DNA of 47,551 bases from an uncultured Acholeplasmatales bacterium (GCA_944324725.1 CALUXJ010000002.1:1-47551), one strand, 5' to 3'. Positions 33,634-43,029 are shown, numbered from the stretch's first letter. Program-made: numbers and translations. Notes: generated from the letters alone by a model not told the origin.

Positions 33634-36483
33634 TTATATTAGATCTTTAATCTTCTTAAACAAATTCTTCTCTTGTTCAAGCATCTCTTTCGGACCGATA
33701 ACACAGCGAATAGGTAGGGCTAAAGCTTCTTTAAAATAAGTTGCTAATTTGACTAAATCCGCATTAGTAGTTGCTAAAAGCTCTTGTCTTTTTTGCACCA
33801 TATCCATATAAGTATAGCCTTTAAGATAGTTAAAAAGAGCTTTTTCACCCTTATTCTTATTATGAAGTGGTGAATCAAGGGCTCCAATTGTTCCAATCTT
33901 ATATTGAAGTAAATCCTCAGGACTCAAGTTAAGTTTAGCAACATAATCAGCTAAATTAGCAAAAATAGTATCTGTTTTAGCTAAATTAGGATCACGATAG
34001 CTGCTAAGAGCAATTAAATTGTCCCGTGCTGTACTGATATTAACCCCATAAGCTCCACCTAACACACGAACCTCCTGCCATAAATAATCCAGGTTTAAAA
34101 TACTATTTAATATTGCCATAGAACCAGAAGCTTTACCAGAATACCTACCACAACGAGCTACAAAGTTAACATCACAGTTTGCCACTAAACCTTCATTTAA
34201 AATAGCTGGTTTAAAGCTAAACCTTCCTTGGTTGTTAGTCACAATAAGTCCTTGATAAAAAGCATCTACAGCTTCTTTTACTAAACTATAATTTTCCTTT
34301 TGTCCTGTATAGGAAGCCATAAAGTTATTTTTGTTCCATAATAAACTTTGAAGACGCTTTAAATTGGCAATAATTACATCTTGCTTAGATAAAAAGTTAG
34401 TTACTAAATCTTTAACAAAATAATAAAAGTTTAGACCACTAATACAATCCGAATAATAATATGCTTCATCAATATAGCTAAGAGCTCTTGTTAGGGCTAC
34501 TCCGTTGGCATCATTTAAAAGCTTGGCTTCAAAATCTAATTTAATTTCCTTTAAACGCGCCAGTAATCTATTAGAATCTGCAAAATTTGTCTCATTGATA
34601 ATCTCTTTAATCAGTTCGTTGGCTAACTCTAGCTTGTCTTTTAAAACACTTGTTCTAATTATAAAATTACTGATGTAGCCACCATCCTTTTTACTGCTTA
34701 AGGCTACACTAAAACTCAAACCACCTGTATTTTTTAGTATTTGCTGATTAAGGGTGGCATAATTAGTTTTAGCTGTTGACATATTTTTATATAAACGGCT
34801 TAATAAAGCTATATAATAGACGTCTTCATTAGAAAAGTTTTTCAAGTCAAACAAATAATTAACATAACAAATATCATTTGTAAAATATTCACTAAAAGCC
34901 AGTTTATAGTCACCTTCATTAACCTCTAAATGAAGCTTTTCTATATTAGGATTTAAATCGGCTAAACTAAGCTTTGGTAAGCTCGCTAAAACTGCAGCTG
35001 CTGGTTTTTGCGCTTGATAAAGTCTAAGTCTTTGATTGTTTGCCAAAATAATCTCTTTAGTTAAATTAGGCGTTGTTACTTCTAACTCGGAGACTGGTTT
35101 TGGCTCGTAAACTGGGGTTAAAGTAACATAGCTTTTATGTGGATTAGTAATAATATATTCCTTTAAAACTTGTTCAAAATAACCATTAGCTAAATCTTTT
35201 CTTAAACTATCATAATGCTCTAATAGCTCTAGACGGGAATACGGGTCGCTACTATCATATAAAAATGAACTAAGGCTAGTTAAAATAATATTAAGCCCCC
35301 GGGGCATTGAACCAAAGCCACCCTCTCTAATTTTAAATTCATTATAATTAATTAGATTAAGTAAGGCTTCATGATCTAAACCTTGAGCATAACGCAGCCA
35401 TTCTTCCTCTAAGGTTTTGATAAATTTTTCTTCTTGGGCTTCTTCGGTGTTATATAAAACTACGCTAATAGTAGGTTGCAATAAATCATCCTCTAAGCCA
35501 GCTAAAACATCATCACCAAGTCCTAAATCAACTATTTTTTTTGTTAAAGGAGCACCTAAGGTTTGAAATAAAACGGCAATGATTAAATCAAGGGCTATTA
35601 ACGCTTTAATATCTTTATTAGTCGGTAAAGCAATATTATAAGCAAGATAAGTTTTTTTAATCGTATCCTCTAGTTTATAAACTTGATAGGTTTCTTTAAC
35701 TCGTACCGGACTTAATATACTCTTTTCAAATTGAAGTTTAGTATCAAAAGCTAAATAGGTATAATTATTTAAATAATTGGTCGCCAAATAGTCTAAACGT
35801 TCGGCCATATCACAATTACCATAAAGATAAATATAGGAGTTACTCGGATGGTAATATTTTTGATGAAAGCTTAAAAACTCTTCATAGCTTAAATTGGGGA
35901 TTTTGTTTGGATCTCCACCCGAATCAAGGCCATAAGCTGTATGCGGGAATAAACTTTTAAAAATGGTTCTTAATAATATCTGTTGCGGGTCAGAATAATC
36001 ACCCTTCATTTCGTTATAAACAACGCCGTTATAACTTATTTTACCTTCTGAATTTACTTCATAATGCCAACCTTCTTGCCAAAATATTTCCTCATGCTCA
36101 TAAATTAAAGGATTAAAGACAGCATCTAAATAAACATCCATTAAATTGGCAAAATCTTTGTTATTTTGACTAGCAATCGGATACAAAGTTTTATCTGGAT
36201 AAGTAAAAGCATTGGCAAAGGTAGCAAGTGAGCTTTTTAATAAATAAGCAAATGGATCAGGTACTGGATATTTTTTTGAACCACATAATACACTATGCTC
36301 TAATATATGAGTCAAACCCGTATCATCCTTAGGTGGAGTTCTAAACCCAATACAAAACACTTTATTATTATCATCATTTTCAATCGTACAAACATGAGCT
36401 TTAGTTTTGGTATGCTCATAAAGTGTAACTTGCGCATTAATTTCTTTAATAAACTTTGAACTTATTTTTGTATAATAACGCAT
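33634..36483 (-). CDS. M16C zinc metallopeptidase (presequence-protease type)
   Basis: A large clam-shaped peptidase degrading peptides inside a closed chamber. The inverted zinc motif HxxEH is in GLTHILEHSVLCGSKKYP near residue 58, and the downstream zinc glutamate lies around EEIFWQEGWHYE / YNGVVYNEMKGDYSD. 949 residues comprise both halves of the clamshell, matching the PreP/Cym1 length. No signal peptide, so probably cytoplasmic. ATG 36483 is preferred over 36495 because TGAGGA lies six bases before it. It may process peptides brought in by the Opp system, which is inference only. Confidence 0.93.
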   Translation of the reverse strand: MRYYTKISSKFIKEINAQVTLYEHTKTKAHVCTIENDDNNKVFCIGFRTPPKDDTGLTHILEHSVLCGSKKYPVPDPFAYLLKSSLATFANAFTYPDKTLYPIASQNNKDFANLMDVYLDAVFNPLIYEHEEIFWQEGWHYEVNSEGKISYNGVVYNEMKGDYSDPQQILLRTIFKSLFPHTAYGLDSGGDPNKIPNLSYEEFLSFHQKYYHPSNSYIYLYGNCDMAERLDYLATNYLNNYTYLAFDTKLQFEKSILSPVRVKETYQVYKLEDTIKKTYLAYNIALPTNKDIKALIALDLIIAVLFQTLGAPLTKKIVDLGLGDDVLAGLEDDLLQPTISVVLYNTEEAQEEKFIKTLEEEWLRYAQGLDHEALLNLINYNEFKIREGGFGSMPRGLNIILTSLSSFLYDSSDPYSRLELLEHYDSLRKDLANGYFEQVLKEYIITNPHKSYVTLTPVYEPKPVSELEVTTPNLTKEIILANNQRLRLYQAQKPAAAVLASLPKLSLADLNPNIEKLHLEVNEGDYKLAFSEYFTNDICYVNYLFDLKNFSNEDVYYIALLSRLYKNMSTAKTNYATLNQQILKNTGGLSFSVALSSKKDGGYISNFIIRTSVLKDKLELANELIKEIINETNFADSNRLLARLKEIKLDFEAKLLNDANGVALTRALSYIDEAYYYSDCISGLNFYYFVKDLVTNFLSKQDVIIANLKRLQSLLWNKNNFMASYTGQKENYSLVKEAVDAFYQGLIVTNNQGRFSFKPAILNEGLVANCDVNFVARCGRYSGKASGSMAILNSILNLDYLWQEVRVLGGAYGVNISTARDNLIALSSYRDPNLAKTDTIFANLADYVAKLNLSPEDLLQYKIGTIGALDSPLHNKNKGEKALFNYLKGYTYMDMVQKRQELLATTNADLVKLATYFKEALALPIRCVIGPKEMLEQEKNLFKKIKDLI

Positions 36484-36542
36484 ATTATTCCTCATTTCTA
36501 TAGAGGTAATTTTAGCACAAAAATATTTTTTAGCAAAGAAAA

Positions 36543-36561
36543 AGGTTACAATTTGTAACCT
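36543..36561 (-). terminator. Terminator after the BofA-like gene
   Basis: AGGTTACA, a three-base loop, TGTAACCT, then TTTTTC on the minus strand. It overlaps the stop codon of the gene. Confidence 0.8.
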
Positions 36562-36808
36562 AAATCAAAAAACTAACTATTAACATAATGATGGCTCCTG
36601 GTACACCTAAAAAACCAACTATTAATCCACTCCACCATTCAAAGGGAATGTCAACACCAGGGATATAATTTAATAGCCAAATTACTAGTAAACCAATTAA
36701 AATGTTCAACACTAATTTAATAATGGTTTTTAAAGTAAATTTGAAAATCTTAGCTAAAATAATTAAAACTAAAAAAATAACCAAAAAACAAATAAAGAAA
36801 TATAACAT
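36560..36808 (-). CDS. BofA-family small membrane protein
   Basis: 82 residues with two or three helices. The C-terminal half, IPFEWWSGLIVGFLGVPGAIIMLI, matches the BofA pattern of a second helix ending in GxPG. BofA inhibits the SpoIVFB protease in sporulating Bacillus, but homologues occur in bacteria that do not sporulate, and nothing else here indicates sporulation. ATG 36808 is chosen because GGAGG is eight bases before it; the frame stays open to 36892. A promoter (36881-36908) and a terminator make it monocistronic. Confidence 0.78.
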   Translation of the reverse strand: MLYFFICFLVIFLVLIILAKIFKFTLKTIIKLVLNILIGLLVIWLLNYIPGVDIPFEWWSGLIVGFLGVPGAIIMLIVSFLI

Positions 36809-36880
36809 ACTCATAACCTCCAAACTGCTTATGCTTATCACAAAGTCGATATTTCCTATGATAAACAAGTAACTACCTAT

Positions 36881-36908
36881 ATGATAGCACAAACAAAATG
36901 AAAGTTAA
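36881..36908 (-). promoter_or_regulatory. Promoter of the BofA-like gene
   Basis: -35 TTAACT (36903-36908), 16 bases, -10 TATCAT (36881-36886) preceded by TGTGC, giving an extended -10. The leader is about 70 bases. Confidence 0.5.
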
Positions 36909-36923
36909 AACCAATTATCGTTT

Positions 36924-38120
36924 TTAATCAATTTCCTTTTCTAAAAAGAACTTATAGGTCAAATTCATAAGTATCGCCCCTAAAGGAGCTGTAATTAAAA
37001 TACCAAGCACTGCCACCGTTAATATTAATTCGCCACACGCTAAACCACTAGCTAAAGGTATTCCCCCAATAGCCGCTTGCACGGTCGCTTTAGGTAAATA
37101 GGAAATGATACAAAATAATCTTTCTTTATAGTTAAGTTTAGTCTTTATTAAACAAAGGAAAACACCAAAAGCTCTAAAAATAAGAGCTAAGAATATTAAA
37201 GCAACTACCATTAAGCCTGAATTTAAGACGTAAGTAATATTTACTTCTGCCCCAATTAAGACAAAAAGTAAAATTTCCGCCAAAAGCCAAATTTGTCCAA
37301 ACATATTAGCTAATTTAGGGCTATTTTCTTTATCTTTTATTTTAATAACGCAGGCCATACTAATAGTAGCTAATAGACCAGATACAGCTACATAAGGTTC
37401 TAAAATATCCTCGAGACCTAACAATAAGAATGCTAAGCCAAGCATAATAATAACCTTATAGGCATTATTAATTTTATGACTTTTATTAGCAAAATTAAAT
37501 AAGAGTCCTAAAAGGAAACCGACTATAACGCCCAACAAGATCCCTAAAATAATTGAACTAGGTATGTCTAAAAAGGCGAGATAATTCACTTCATTGCCAC
37601 TAGCCATTCCTAAAAAGGTTGTAAATAGCACGATGACATATATGTCATCACAAGAAGCGCCAGCCAAGATGAGTTCTGGTATACTCTTATTTGTACCATA
37701 TTTTTTGTCCATTAATTCCACCATTTTAGGCACAACAACCGCCGGAGATACCGCTCCCATTACCGTTCCCATTAAAGCAGCTTCCACATAACTAATATTA
37801 AAGAAAATGGGAGCAAAAATGGTATAGCCAATTATTTCCATACTAGCTGGAAGAAAGCACATCAAGATAGCTGGCCTACCCACTCTTTTTAAATCAGCTA
37901 AATTAATTGTTAAACCAGCCTTAACAAGAATAATAACTAAAGCAATACTTCTTAATTCGCTCGAAATATTTAATAGGCTCGGATCTAATAGATCTAGCAC
38001 ATAGGGGCCTAACACAACTCCCACAATTAACATTCCCAAAAGCTTTGGTAGTTTAATCCGTTCGACAATAAAGCCTGCCGCATAGCCAACAATAAAAATA
38101 AGTCCTAAAGATACTAACAT
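36924..38120 (-). CDS. Cation/proton antiporter, CPA (KefB/NhaA-like) family
   Basis: A 398-residue membrane protein with about 12 helices. The core opens LGLIFIVGYAAGFIVERIKLPKLLG, and the unwound helix has MGTVMGAVSPAVVVPKM. The ion site is GASCDDIYVIVLF, whose paired Asp residues mark the CPA2 type that exchanges Na+ for two H+. There is no C-terminal regulatory domain. ATG 38120 follows GGAGGAATTTT, and this ribosome site abuts the poly-U of a fluoride riboswitch terminator. Regulation by fluoride suggests a role in coping with fluoride entry or the acid load that comes with HF. Confidence 0.92.
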   Translation of the reverse strand: MLVSLGLIFIVGYAAGFIVERIKLPKLLGMLIVGVVLGPYVLDLLDPSLLNISSELRSIALVIILVKAGLTINLADLKRVGRPAILMCFLPASMEIIGYTIFAPIFFNISYVEAALMGTVMGAVSPAVVVPKMVELMDKKYGTNKSIPELILAGASCDDIYVIVLFTTFLGMASGNEVNYLAFLDIPSSIILGILLGVIVGFLLGLLFNFANKSHKINNAYKVIIMLGLAFLLLGLEDILEPYVAVSGLLATISMACVIKIKDKENSPKLANMFGQIWLLAEILLFVLIGAEVNITYVLNSGLMVVALIFLALIFRAFGVFLCLIKTKLNYKERLFCIISYLPKATVQAAIGGIPLASGLACGELILTVAVLGILITAPLGAILMNLTYKFFLEKEID

Positions 38121-38131
38121 AAAATTCCTCC

Positions 38132-38230
38132 AAAAAAAAACTGATGATTTCCACAAGCCAAAAAAAGCTTGTAGAAGTCATCAGCATAATAAGCAGTTTT
38201 GGATTTTCCAAGGAAGACCTCATTTCCACC
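38132..38230 (-). promoter_or_regulatory. Fluoride (crcB-motif) riboswitch with terminator
   Basis: On the minus strand the leader begins about 38230. It shows a P1 stem GGAA/TTCC enclosing ATGAGGTC, then AAAACTGC, then GCTGATGACTTCTAC. This parallels the Thermotoga fluoride aptamer (AUGAGGCC, AAACUGC, GCUGAUGGCCUCUAC). The pseudoknot GAGGTC with GACTTC pairs at all six positions, one as G-U, while the bases differ from Thermotoga. The 3' part of the aptamer (CTGATGA, 38178-38184) also pairs with TCATCAG (38141-38147) in a terminator followed by nine T residues (38132-38140). Fluoride should prevent termination and turn the antiporter on. Confidence 0.88.
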
Positions 38231-38234
38231 TAGT

Positions 38235-38262
38235 ATTATAATTGATTTTTTTTATTTGTAAA
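38235..38262 (-). promoter_or_regulatory. Promoter of the fluoride-riboswitch transcript
   Basis: -35 TTTACA (38257-38262), 16 bases, -10 TATAAT (38235-38240). The predicted start is within a few bases of the aptamer's 5' end. Confidence 0.75.
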
Positions 38263-38269
38263 GAAAAAA

Positions 38270-39325
38270 TTAATAACTTATTTTTTTAAATTTTGGTTCA
38301 AACTCTAAAGGAATGACAATTAAATCCTGTTTAAAATCAGCAAAGCCTATTGTTTTAGTTAAACTATTTTGATAAGTCTTATAATAGATATTTCCCTTAT
38401 CTAAGCTATAAACTACACTATAGATTGTATAGTCATAAGGAACAATATTTTCATCTTTTTCAGTTGGAGTACCTGGTTCACTTACTTCAACTAGGCCTAA
38501 AGGGAAGGTAACATTAGCTAAGTAATGAAATACATACTCTACTCCTAAAGCCTCGTTATCACCTTTAACGCCATATTTTTTTAAGAAGGCTAGCCGGCAA
38601 AAACGCGACGGGCTAGAAAAGTCTCCTGGTAGACCATGAAGACCATTGCCAGAAAAGCTTTGTTTTAATGTTACATCACTAAAACTAATATTATCAAAAT
38701 CGTGGTTAGTCAAATTCATATAATTGGCAAGATTAGTCGTTTGCCAACTATAACTTGGGCTATTAGTTAAAATACCCAATTGATTAGGATAAATTTTTAG
38801 ACCATCAGCGTCTAGTTCAATCACAACGCTTTGACCACTCTTATCCGTAAAAATAAAGTGGATTGTTGGTATGCTACCTAATAATGGCTTGGCGATTAGA
38901 GTTATTTTATTTTGTACTAAATCAATAACTTCGGCAACATTTTGACATTGACTTAAGGCATGAACCAAAAAATATGGTGGTTGAACAGCGTAGGTACCGG
39001 GTTTAACCGCACTTGTGAAATGAGCATATTCCCGGTAGTAAAGCTGGGCTCCCGCTAGGCCTTTTTCATTTTGCCCATCATATAATGCCATGGTCGGAGC
39101 TAAAACATTAGTTCCAATACCTAAAACGGCATATTTACTTAAATAACTATTTTCTTCTACTAATGTATTATCGTATTTTGAACCTATTACATAATACTTA
39201 TAATTAGCCGGTACATAAATGATACCTGTTCCTGCTGATAAACGATTAAAATCTAAATTTCTCCCAAATAAATGATTATTATCTTTGGTTACTTCACTTA
39301 TGGCACTACATCCAAATTCAAACAC
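38270..39325 (-). CDS. Choloylglycine hydrolase / penicillin V acylase family Ntn hydrolase
   Basis: 351 residues of the linear-amide C-N hydrolase family, which includes bile salt hydrolases, penicillin V acylases and N-acyl homoserine lactone acylases. The nucleophile is Cys6 in EFGCSAISEVTKDN, exposed after removal of five residues, as in B. sphaericus penicillin acylase rather than at position 2. HLFGRNLDF supplies Arg22 and Asp25, LTNSPSYSW the conserved Asn and SSPSRFCRLAFL the Arg. The start is GTG 39325 behind AAGGAGGG. Bile salt versus acyl-amide substrate cannot be decided. It follows the helicase gene by 14 bases. Confidence 0.92.
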   Translation of the reverse strand: MFEFGCSAISEVTKDNNHLFGRNLDFNRLSAGTGIIYVPANYKYYVIGSKYDNTLVEENSYLSKYAVLGIGTNVLAPTMALYDGQNEKGLAGAQLYYREYAHFTSAVKPGTYAVQPPYFLVHALSQCQNVAEVIDLVQNKITLIAKPLLGSIPTIHFIFTDKSGQSVVIELDADGLKIYPNQLGILTNSPSYSWQTTNLANYMNLTNHDFDNISFSDVTLKQSFSGNGLHGLPGDFSSPSRFCRLAFLKKYGVKGDNEALGVEYVFHYLANVTFPLGLVEVSEPGTPTEKDENIVPYDYTIYSVVYSLDKGNIYYKTYQNSLTKTIGFADFKQDLIVIPLEFEPKFKKISY

Positions 39326-39339
39326 TCTAATCCCTCCTT

Positions 39340-42300
39340 TTATTCTTCTATTAAATAAGTGTTATTTTGACACAAGGCTGCTAAAGTTTTACAAATATTA
39401 TCAACCTCTGCATCCTTGTTACGCCACCAATTCATGACCCAAATCCGGTAAATATGCCAACCCCGGCTTTCCATATATTTACGACGTGAATAATCTCTTT
39501 CTCTTTCGTTGCTTATCTTATTAAATAACAAAGTATCAAATTCGATTCCTAATAAATATTTATCATCCTGTTTAATAGCTAAAGCAATACTATATTTACC
39601 AATGCCGACATTTGCTAAAACGGTAAAACCACGTCTTCTAATCTCTTGATAAACTTCTGCCACTAAAGCTTGTTCTTTCGTTTTTGGTAGCATTTGACTT
39701 TCTCTTAAAGAGTAAAGGGTTGCCTTAGCTGCTACCGTATCATTTTTAGCTACTGCAAAACAATACTCTAAATACTTCTTCAAATAACGTGGACCGCTAT
39801 TAGTTGTTTGTTCAATCTTTAAATCATATGGGTAAATTGATGTCACTACTATAACCTTTTGTTTAGCCCGGGTAATGGCCACGTTTAAACGATTTTCTCC
39901 ACCCTTTTGGTTTAACCAACCAAAATTATGAACTAGTTTACCATATTCATTTTTGGCATAGCCAATGGAAAAGATGATAATATCTCTTTCATCACCTTGA
40001 ACATTTTCAATATTTTTAACAAAAAGACCAATATCTTCGCCGTTATCTTCTCTAGCATATTCCTTTTTTACGAGGGTAGCAAAATTGCTATCATTGTTAC
40101 ATTCTAAATCAATTAAATCCTCAATTAAATCACGTTGCTGACTATTAAAGGTAATAATACCAATTGTCTCCTCATTTTCCCGTTTTAGAAGAATGTTTTT
40201 TAAAACCTCAACCACCTTTAAGGCCTCTGGGCGATTAGCCCGGTTAAGCCATAAGCCATTATCAATTTTATAAACACTAATCGCATTATAAGCCTTATCT
40301 GTAGTATTAGGGGAAATATATAAATCATCATCGTAAAAGGCGTAATTAGAAAATGATATTAGCTCCTGATATTTACTCCGGTAGTGGAAATTTAAAACCA
40401 GTGGTGGTAGAACTTTGTATTTAGCTAGTTCTAATAAGCTTTCTTCCTCAAGGGCAATATTATCCTCGTCATATTCATCAACGTCATATTCTAGACGACC
40501 TGAACCAAGGCTACTTGGTCTTAATTGCTTACTATCCCCAGCTACGACAAGCTTTTTCGCTCTAAAGATAGTTGGAATACTCTTTTCAATATAAAGCTGA
40601 CTGGCCTCATCAAAGATGACTAAATCAAAACTCTTTTGATAAAGTGGGAAGACTTCTGAAACAACTTCAGGTGTCATTAACCAAATTTTGATATTTTGAT
40701 CAAATAGTTCATAATAGCGACTTAAAAAGCGAGCTAAATTATACTTTCTTTTAGCTGAAACAATATTGTGATTAATTTCATCCCACTTTTCACTTTGTTT
40801 GATATTTTTAACTCCTTGTAAAAGTTTATTATAAACTATATTAAGTACAACTTCTTTTTTAGCTTGATACAAGTTATCTAAAGCATTATAAATTTCATTA
40901 TAATTATGGATATCTGCTAAAGCATTAGCTTCCTTTTGTTCTAAATTAGATAAGTAGCTATATAAAATGTAATTTAGCAATTTAGCATTAGCTAAACTTA
41001 AATCATGTTCAACCTCTTTAATAACAGCTCTTAAAGCATCAAGATAATATTTATTAGCTACACTTAAAGCCTCATACATCTTTTTCCCATCAACAAAGCT
41101 CTGATAGTCATCTAAATCGTTAATATCAATACCAACCTCTAAGAGATGCTTACGAATGTGCTTATTAATAGTTATAAAATAAGTAGCTGCATAACTATTT
41201 AAATCCTTTTTAAGGGAGCCCTTAAACATTTTAGCCAAACCACTTTTTTCCTTATAAGCCTTAATCTTTCTTCCTAAATCCCGGCCTAGGCTACGGGCAT
41301 CTATTAAATCATAATCAGATAAATCCTCTTTTAAATAGGCCAGGTAAGTGTCTTCGTATTTTTTATAAAGTAAAACCTTACTCAAAAAGCCAGCATCACT
41401 AAACTTATTGTAACTATCCTTAATATCTGGATAGGAATAAGTGAAATTGAAATTAGCAAGGGCTTGACTTAAGGCATTGTAGGTAATCTTATCCCCAGGC
41501 TTATCTAAATTAAAGGCTCTAGTTTCTAGGTATAATTCGCTAGGACTTGCCTTAAAATCATTAGGCTTATAAAATGTATCAGCAATGTTTTTAAACCGCG
41601 TCAAATAGCCATTTATTTGTTTATCAATAGTTGCTAATTTGGTCTCGTCACTCACTAAATTTTTAATATCTTCATCACTAAATAATCTAACTAGCTTTTG
41701 ATAGAAGGTATCTTTGTCGTTAATATCATCAATTTGAATCGCAAACTTATTTAAAATACCTAAACGCGAGTAAACAACATCTAAAGCAGCTTTTTTTTCT
41801 GATACTAGTAAAACATTTTTACCATTTAAAACAAAATTAGTAACTAAACTCGTAATCGTTTGACTTTTACCAGTACCTGGAGGCCCCTCAACAACTACGG
41901 CATCCTTCAAGGCGATTTGTCTAATAACTTCTTCTTGCGAGCTATTGAGCTCGCCAACATAATCTAAATTAGTTATTACCTTATTTTTAGCTTCAAAGTT
42001 AGCACTAGCACTGCCAAGTAGCTTAGCCAAATTATTTGTGATAATCCCATTAGTTAAAATATGTTCAAAGTCCTTCTGTAAAACTGTGGAGTAAGAGGAG
42101 AAACGAGCTAAAACAGCATATGATTCTATTGAAAAATCTCCAACCCGGTAATACTTTAAATCATCCGCTTTAACAGGAATAAAGGGTGACATTTCTTTGT
42201 GTACTGCATAAAAATGAATTCCTTCTTCCCCGTAAAAATCAATTAAATCAGGTAAAAAAGTAGCTAAATTCAAATCCTCAATAGTCGTATTAGGTAAGGT

Positions 42301-42990
42301 TTTATTGACCTCATTAAACTTATAACTAGCTAGTAATAAATGCGAATTGTAAGTTACTTCTCTAGTTGTATCAAGCTTTAAGCGAATATAGTCAATACCC
42401 TTTTCAATACTAATCGGAAATAAAGCTAGAGGGGCATGGATATAAAAATCCTCAGCAATTTTACCCTTCACAAAAGGATAACCTACATATAAATCCATAA
42501 TACCTTTATCCCGGTAATTTTTAGAGGCATCCCGATAAACCGCATTAAATAGTTTATAGGTATCACCACTCGTATTTGTAATTTTAAAGGTTTTTCTCCT
42601 AAATAATAAATCTAGTGGATCATTTAAGGAAGTATTTAAATCATAGCTAGCTAAAGGTAATTTAGGTACATATAGCATCCGGTTACGTTTATTGATTTCG
42701 ACAAGCTTTTTTTCTAGTTCGCGTAAGGTGTTTTTTACCTCACCATTTAAATCGCAAAAGTTTTCTTCGTTATTACAAATAGCATTAATAATATCTAATA
42801 TTTCCTGTTGATAACGATAGTCAATCTTGACTAGTTGGTTAAGTTCTTCCTTAGTCCGAGGTTTTTTGCTAACTAAAGTAGCTAAATCCGTATCACTAAA
42901 AACTAAGGGTTTTTCCTTTTGTCTACTCTCATCTCGCAATCGACTGCGCTTTCTTTGGAGTTCTTCTTTTAATAAACTGTTAGTATCCAT
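39340..42990 (-). CDS. Large SF1 helicase (COG1112/DUF4011 type) with C-terminal nuclease-like domain
   Basis: 1216 residues. An N-terminal DUF4011-like region (LRELEKKLVEINKRNRML) precedes Walker A VVEGPPGTGKSQTITS near residue 368. Walker B is LVIFDEASQLYIEKS near 793. Motif III is VAGDSKQLRPSS, and VAITRAKQKVIVVTS is motif VI. A helical region of about 300 residues splits the two RecA halves. Residues 1110-1200 resemble the REase_MTES_1575 (Vsr-like) endonuclease, with LLGIEFD, RERDYSRRKYMESRGWHIYRIWVMNWW. The expected catalytic Asp of the IDLA strand reads IALA here. Related helicase-nucleases occur in phage defence. ATG 42990 follows AGGAGG. Confidence 0.85.
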   Translation of the reverse strand: MDTNSLLKEELQRKRSRLRDESRQKEKPLVFSDTDLATLVSKKPRTKEELNQLVKIDYRYQQEILDIINAICNNEENFCDLNGEVKNTLRELEKKLVEINKRNRMLYVPKLPLASYDLNTSLNDPLDLLFRRKTFKITNTSGDTYKLFNAVYRDASKNYRDKGIMDLYVGYPFVKGKIAEDFYIHAPLALFPISIEKGIDYIRLKLDTTREVTYNSHLLLASYKFNEVNKTLPNTTIEDLNLATFLPDLIDFYGEEGIHFYAVHKEMSPFIPVKADDLKYYRVGDFSIESYAVLARFSSYSTVLQKDFEHILTNGIITNNLAKLLGSASANFEAKNKVITNLDYVGELNSSQEEVIRQIALKDAVVVEGPPGTGKSQTITSLVTNFVLNGKNVLLVSEKKAALDVVYSRLGILNKFAIQIDDINDKDTFYQKLVRLFSDEDIKNLVSDETKLATIDKQINGYLTRFKNIADTFYKPNDFKASPSELYLETRAFNLDKPGDKITYNALSQALANFNFTYSYPDIKDSYNKFSDAGFLSKVLLYKKYEDTYLAYLKEDLSDYDLIDARSLGRDLGRKIKAYKEKSGLAKMFKGSLKKDLNSYAATYFITINKHIRKHLLEVGIDINDLDDYQSFVDGKKMYEALSVANKYYLDALRAVIKEVEHDLSLANAKLLNYILYSYLSNLEQKEANALADIHNYNEIYNALDNLYQAKKEVVLNIVYNKLLQGVKNIKQSEKWDEINHNIVSAKRKYNLARFLSRYYELFDQNIKIWLMTPEVVSEVFPLYQKSFDLVIFDEASQLYIEKSIPTIFRAKKLVVAGDSKQLRPSSLGSGRLEYDVDEYDEDNIALEEESLLELAKYKVLPPLVLNFHYRSKYQELISFSNYAFYDDDLYISPNTTDKAYNAISVYKIDNGLWLNRANRPEALKVVEVLKNILLKRENEETIGIITFNSQQRDLIEDLIDLECNNDSNFATLVKKEYAREDNGEDIGLFVKNIENVQGDERDIIIFSIGYAKNEYGKLVHNFGWLNQKGGENRLNVAITRAKQKVIVVTSIYPYDLKIEQTTNSGPRYLKKYLEYCFAVAKNDTVAAKATLYSLRESQMLPKTKEQALVAEVYQEIRRRGFTVLANVGIGKYSIALAIKQDDKYLLGIEFDTLLFNKISNERERDYSRRKYMESRGWHIYRIWVMNWWRNKDAEVDNICKTLAALCQNNTYLIEE

Positions 42991-43002
42991 AGCTCCTCCT
43001 GA

Positions 43003-43029
43003 CAAAAAAGCACAACCTAGGGTTGTGCT
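43003..43029 (-). terminator. Terminator after the PHP phosphatase gene
   Basis: A perfect 9-bp stem AGCACAACC / GGTTGTGCT (43009-43017, 43021-43029) with a three-base loop, followed on the minus strand by six T residues. It lies between the PHP gene and the helicase, so helicase expression needs read-through or a promoter I cannot see. Confidence 0.85.

Noticed and set aside
36560-36892. Longer form of the BofA-like protein (110 residues)
   Set aside because: The extra 28 codons run through the promoter and leader; GGAGG is placed for ATG 36808.
39340-43005. Start of the helicase at TTG 43005
   Set aside because: Those codons contain the AGGAGG ribosome site; ATG 42990 is correctly spaced.
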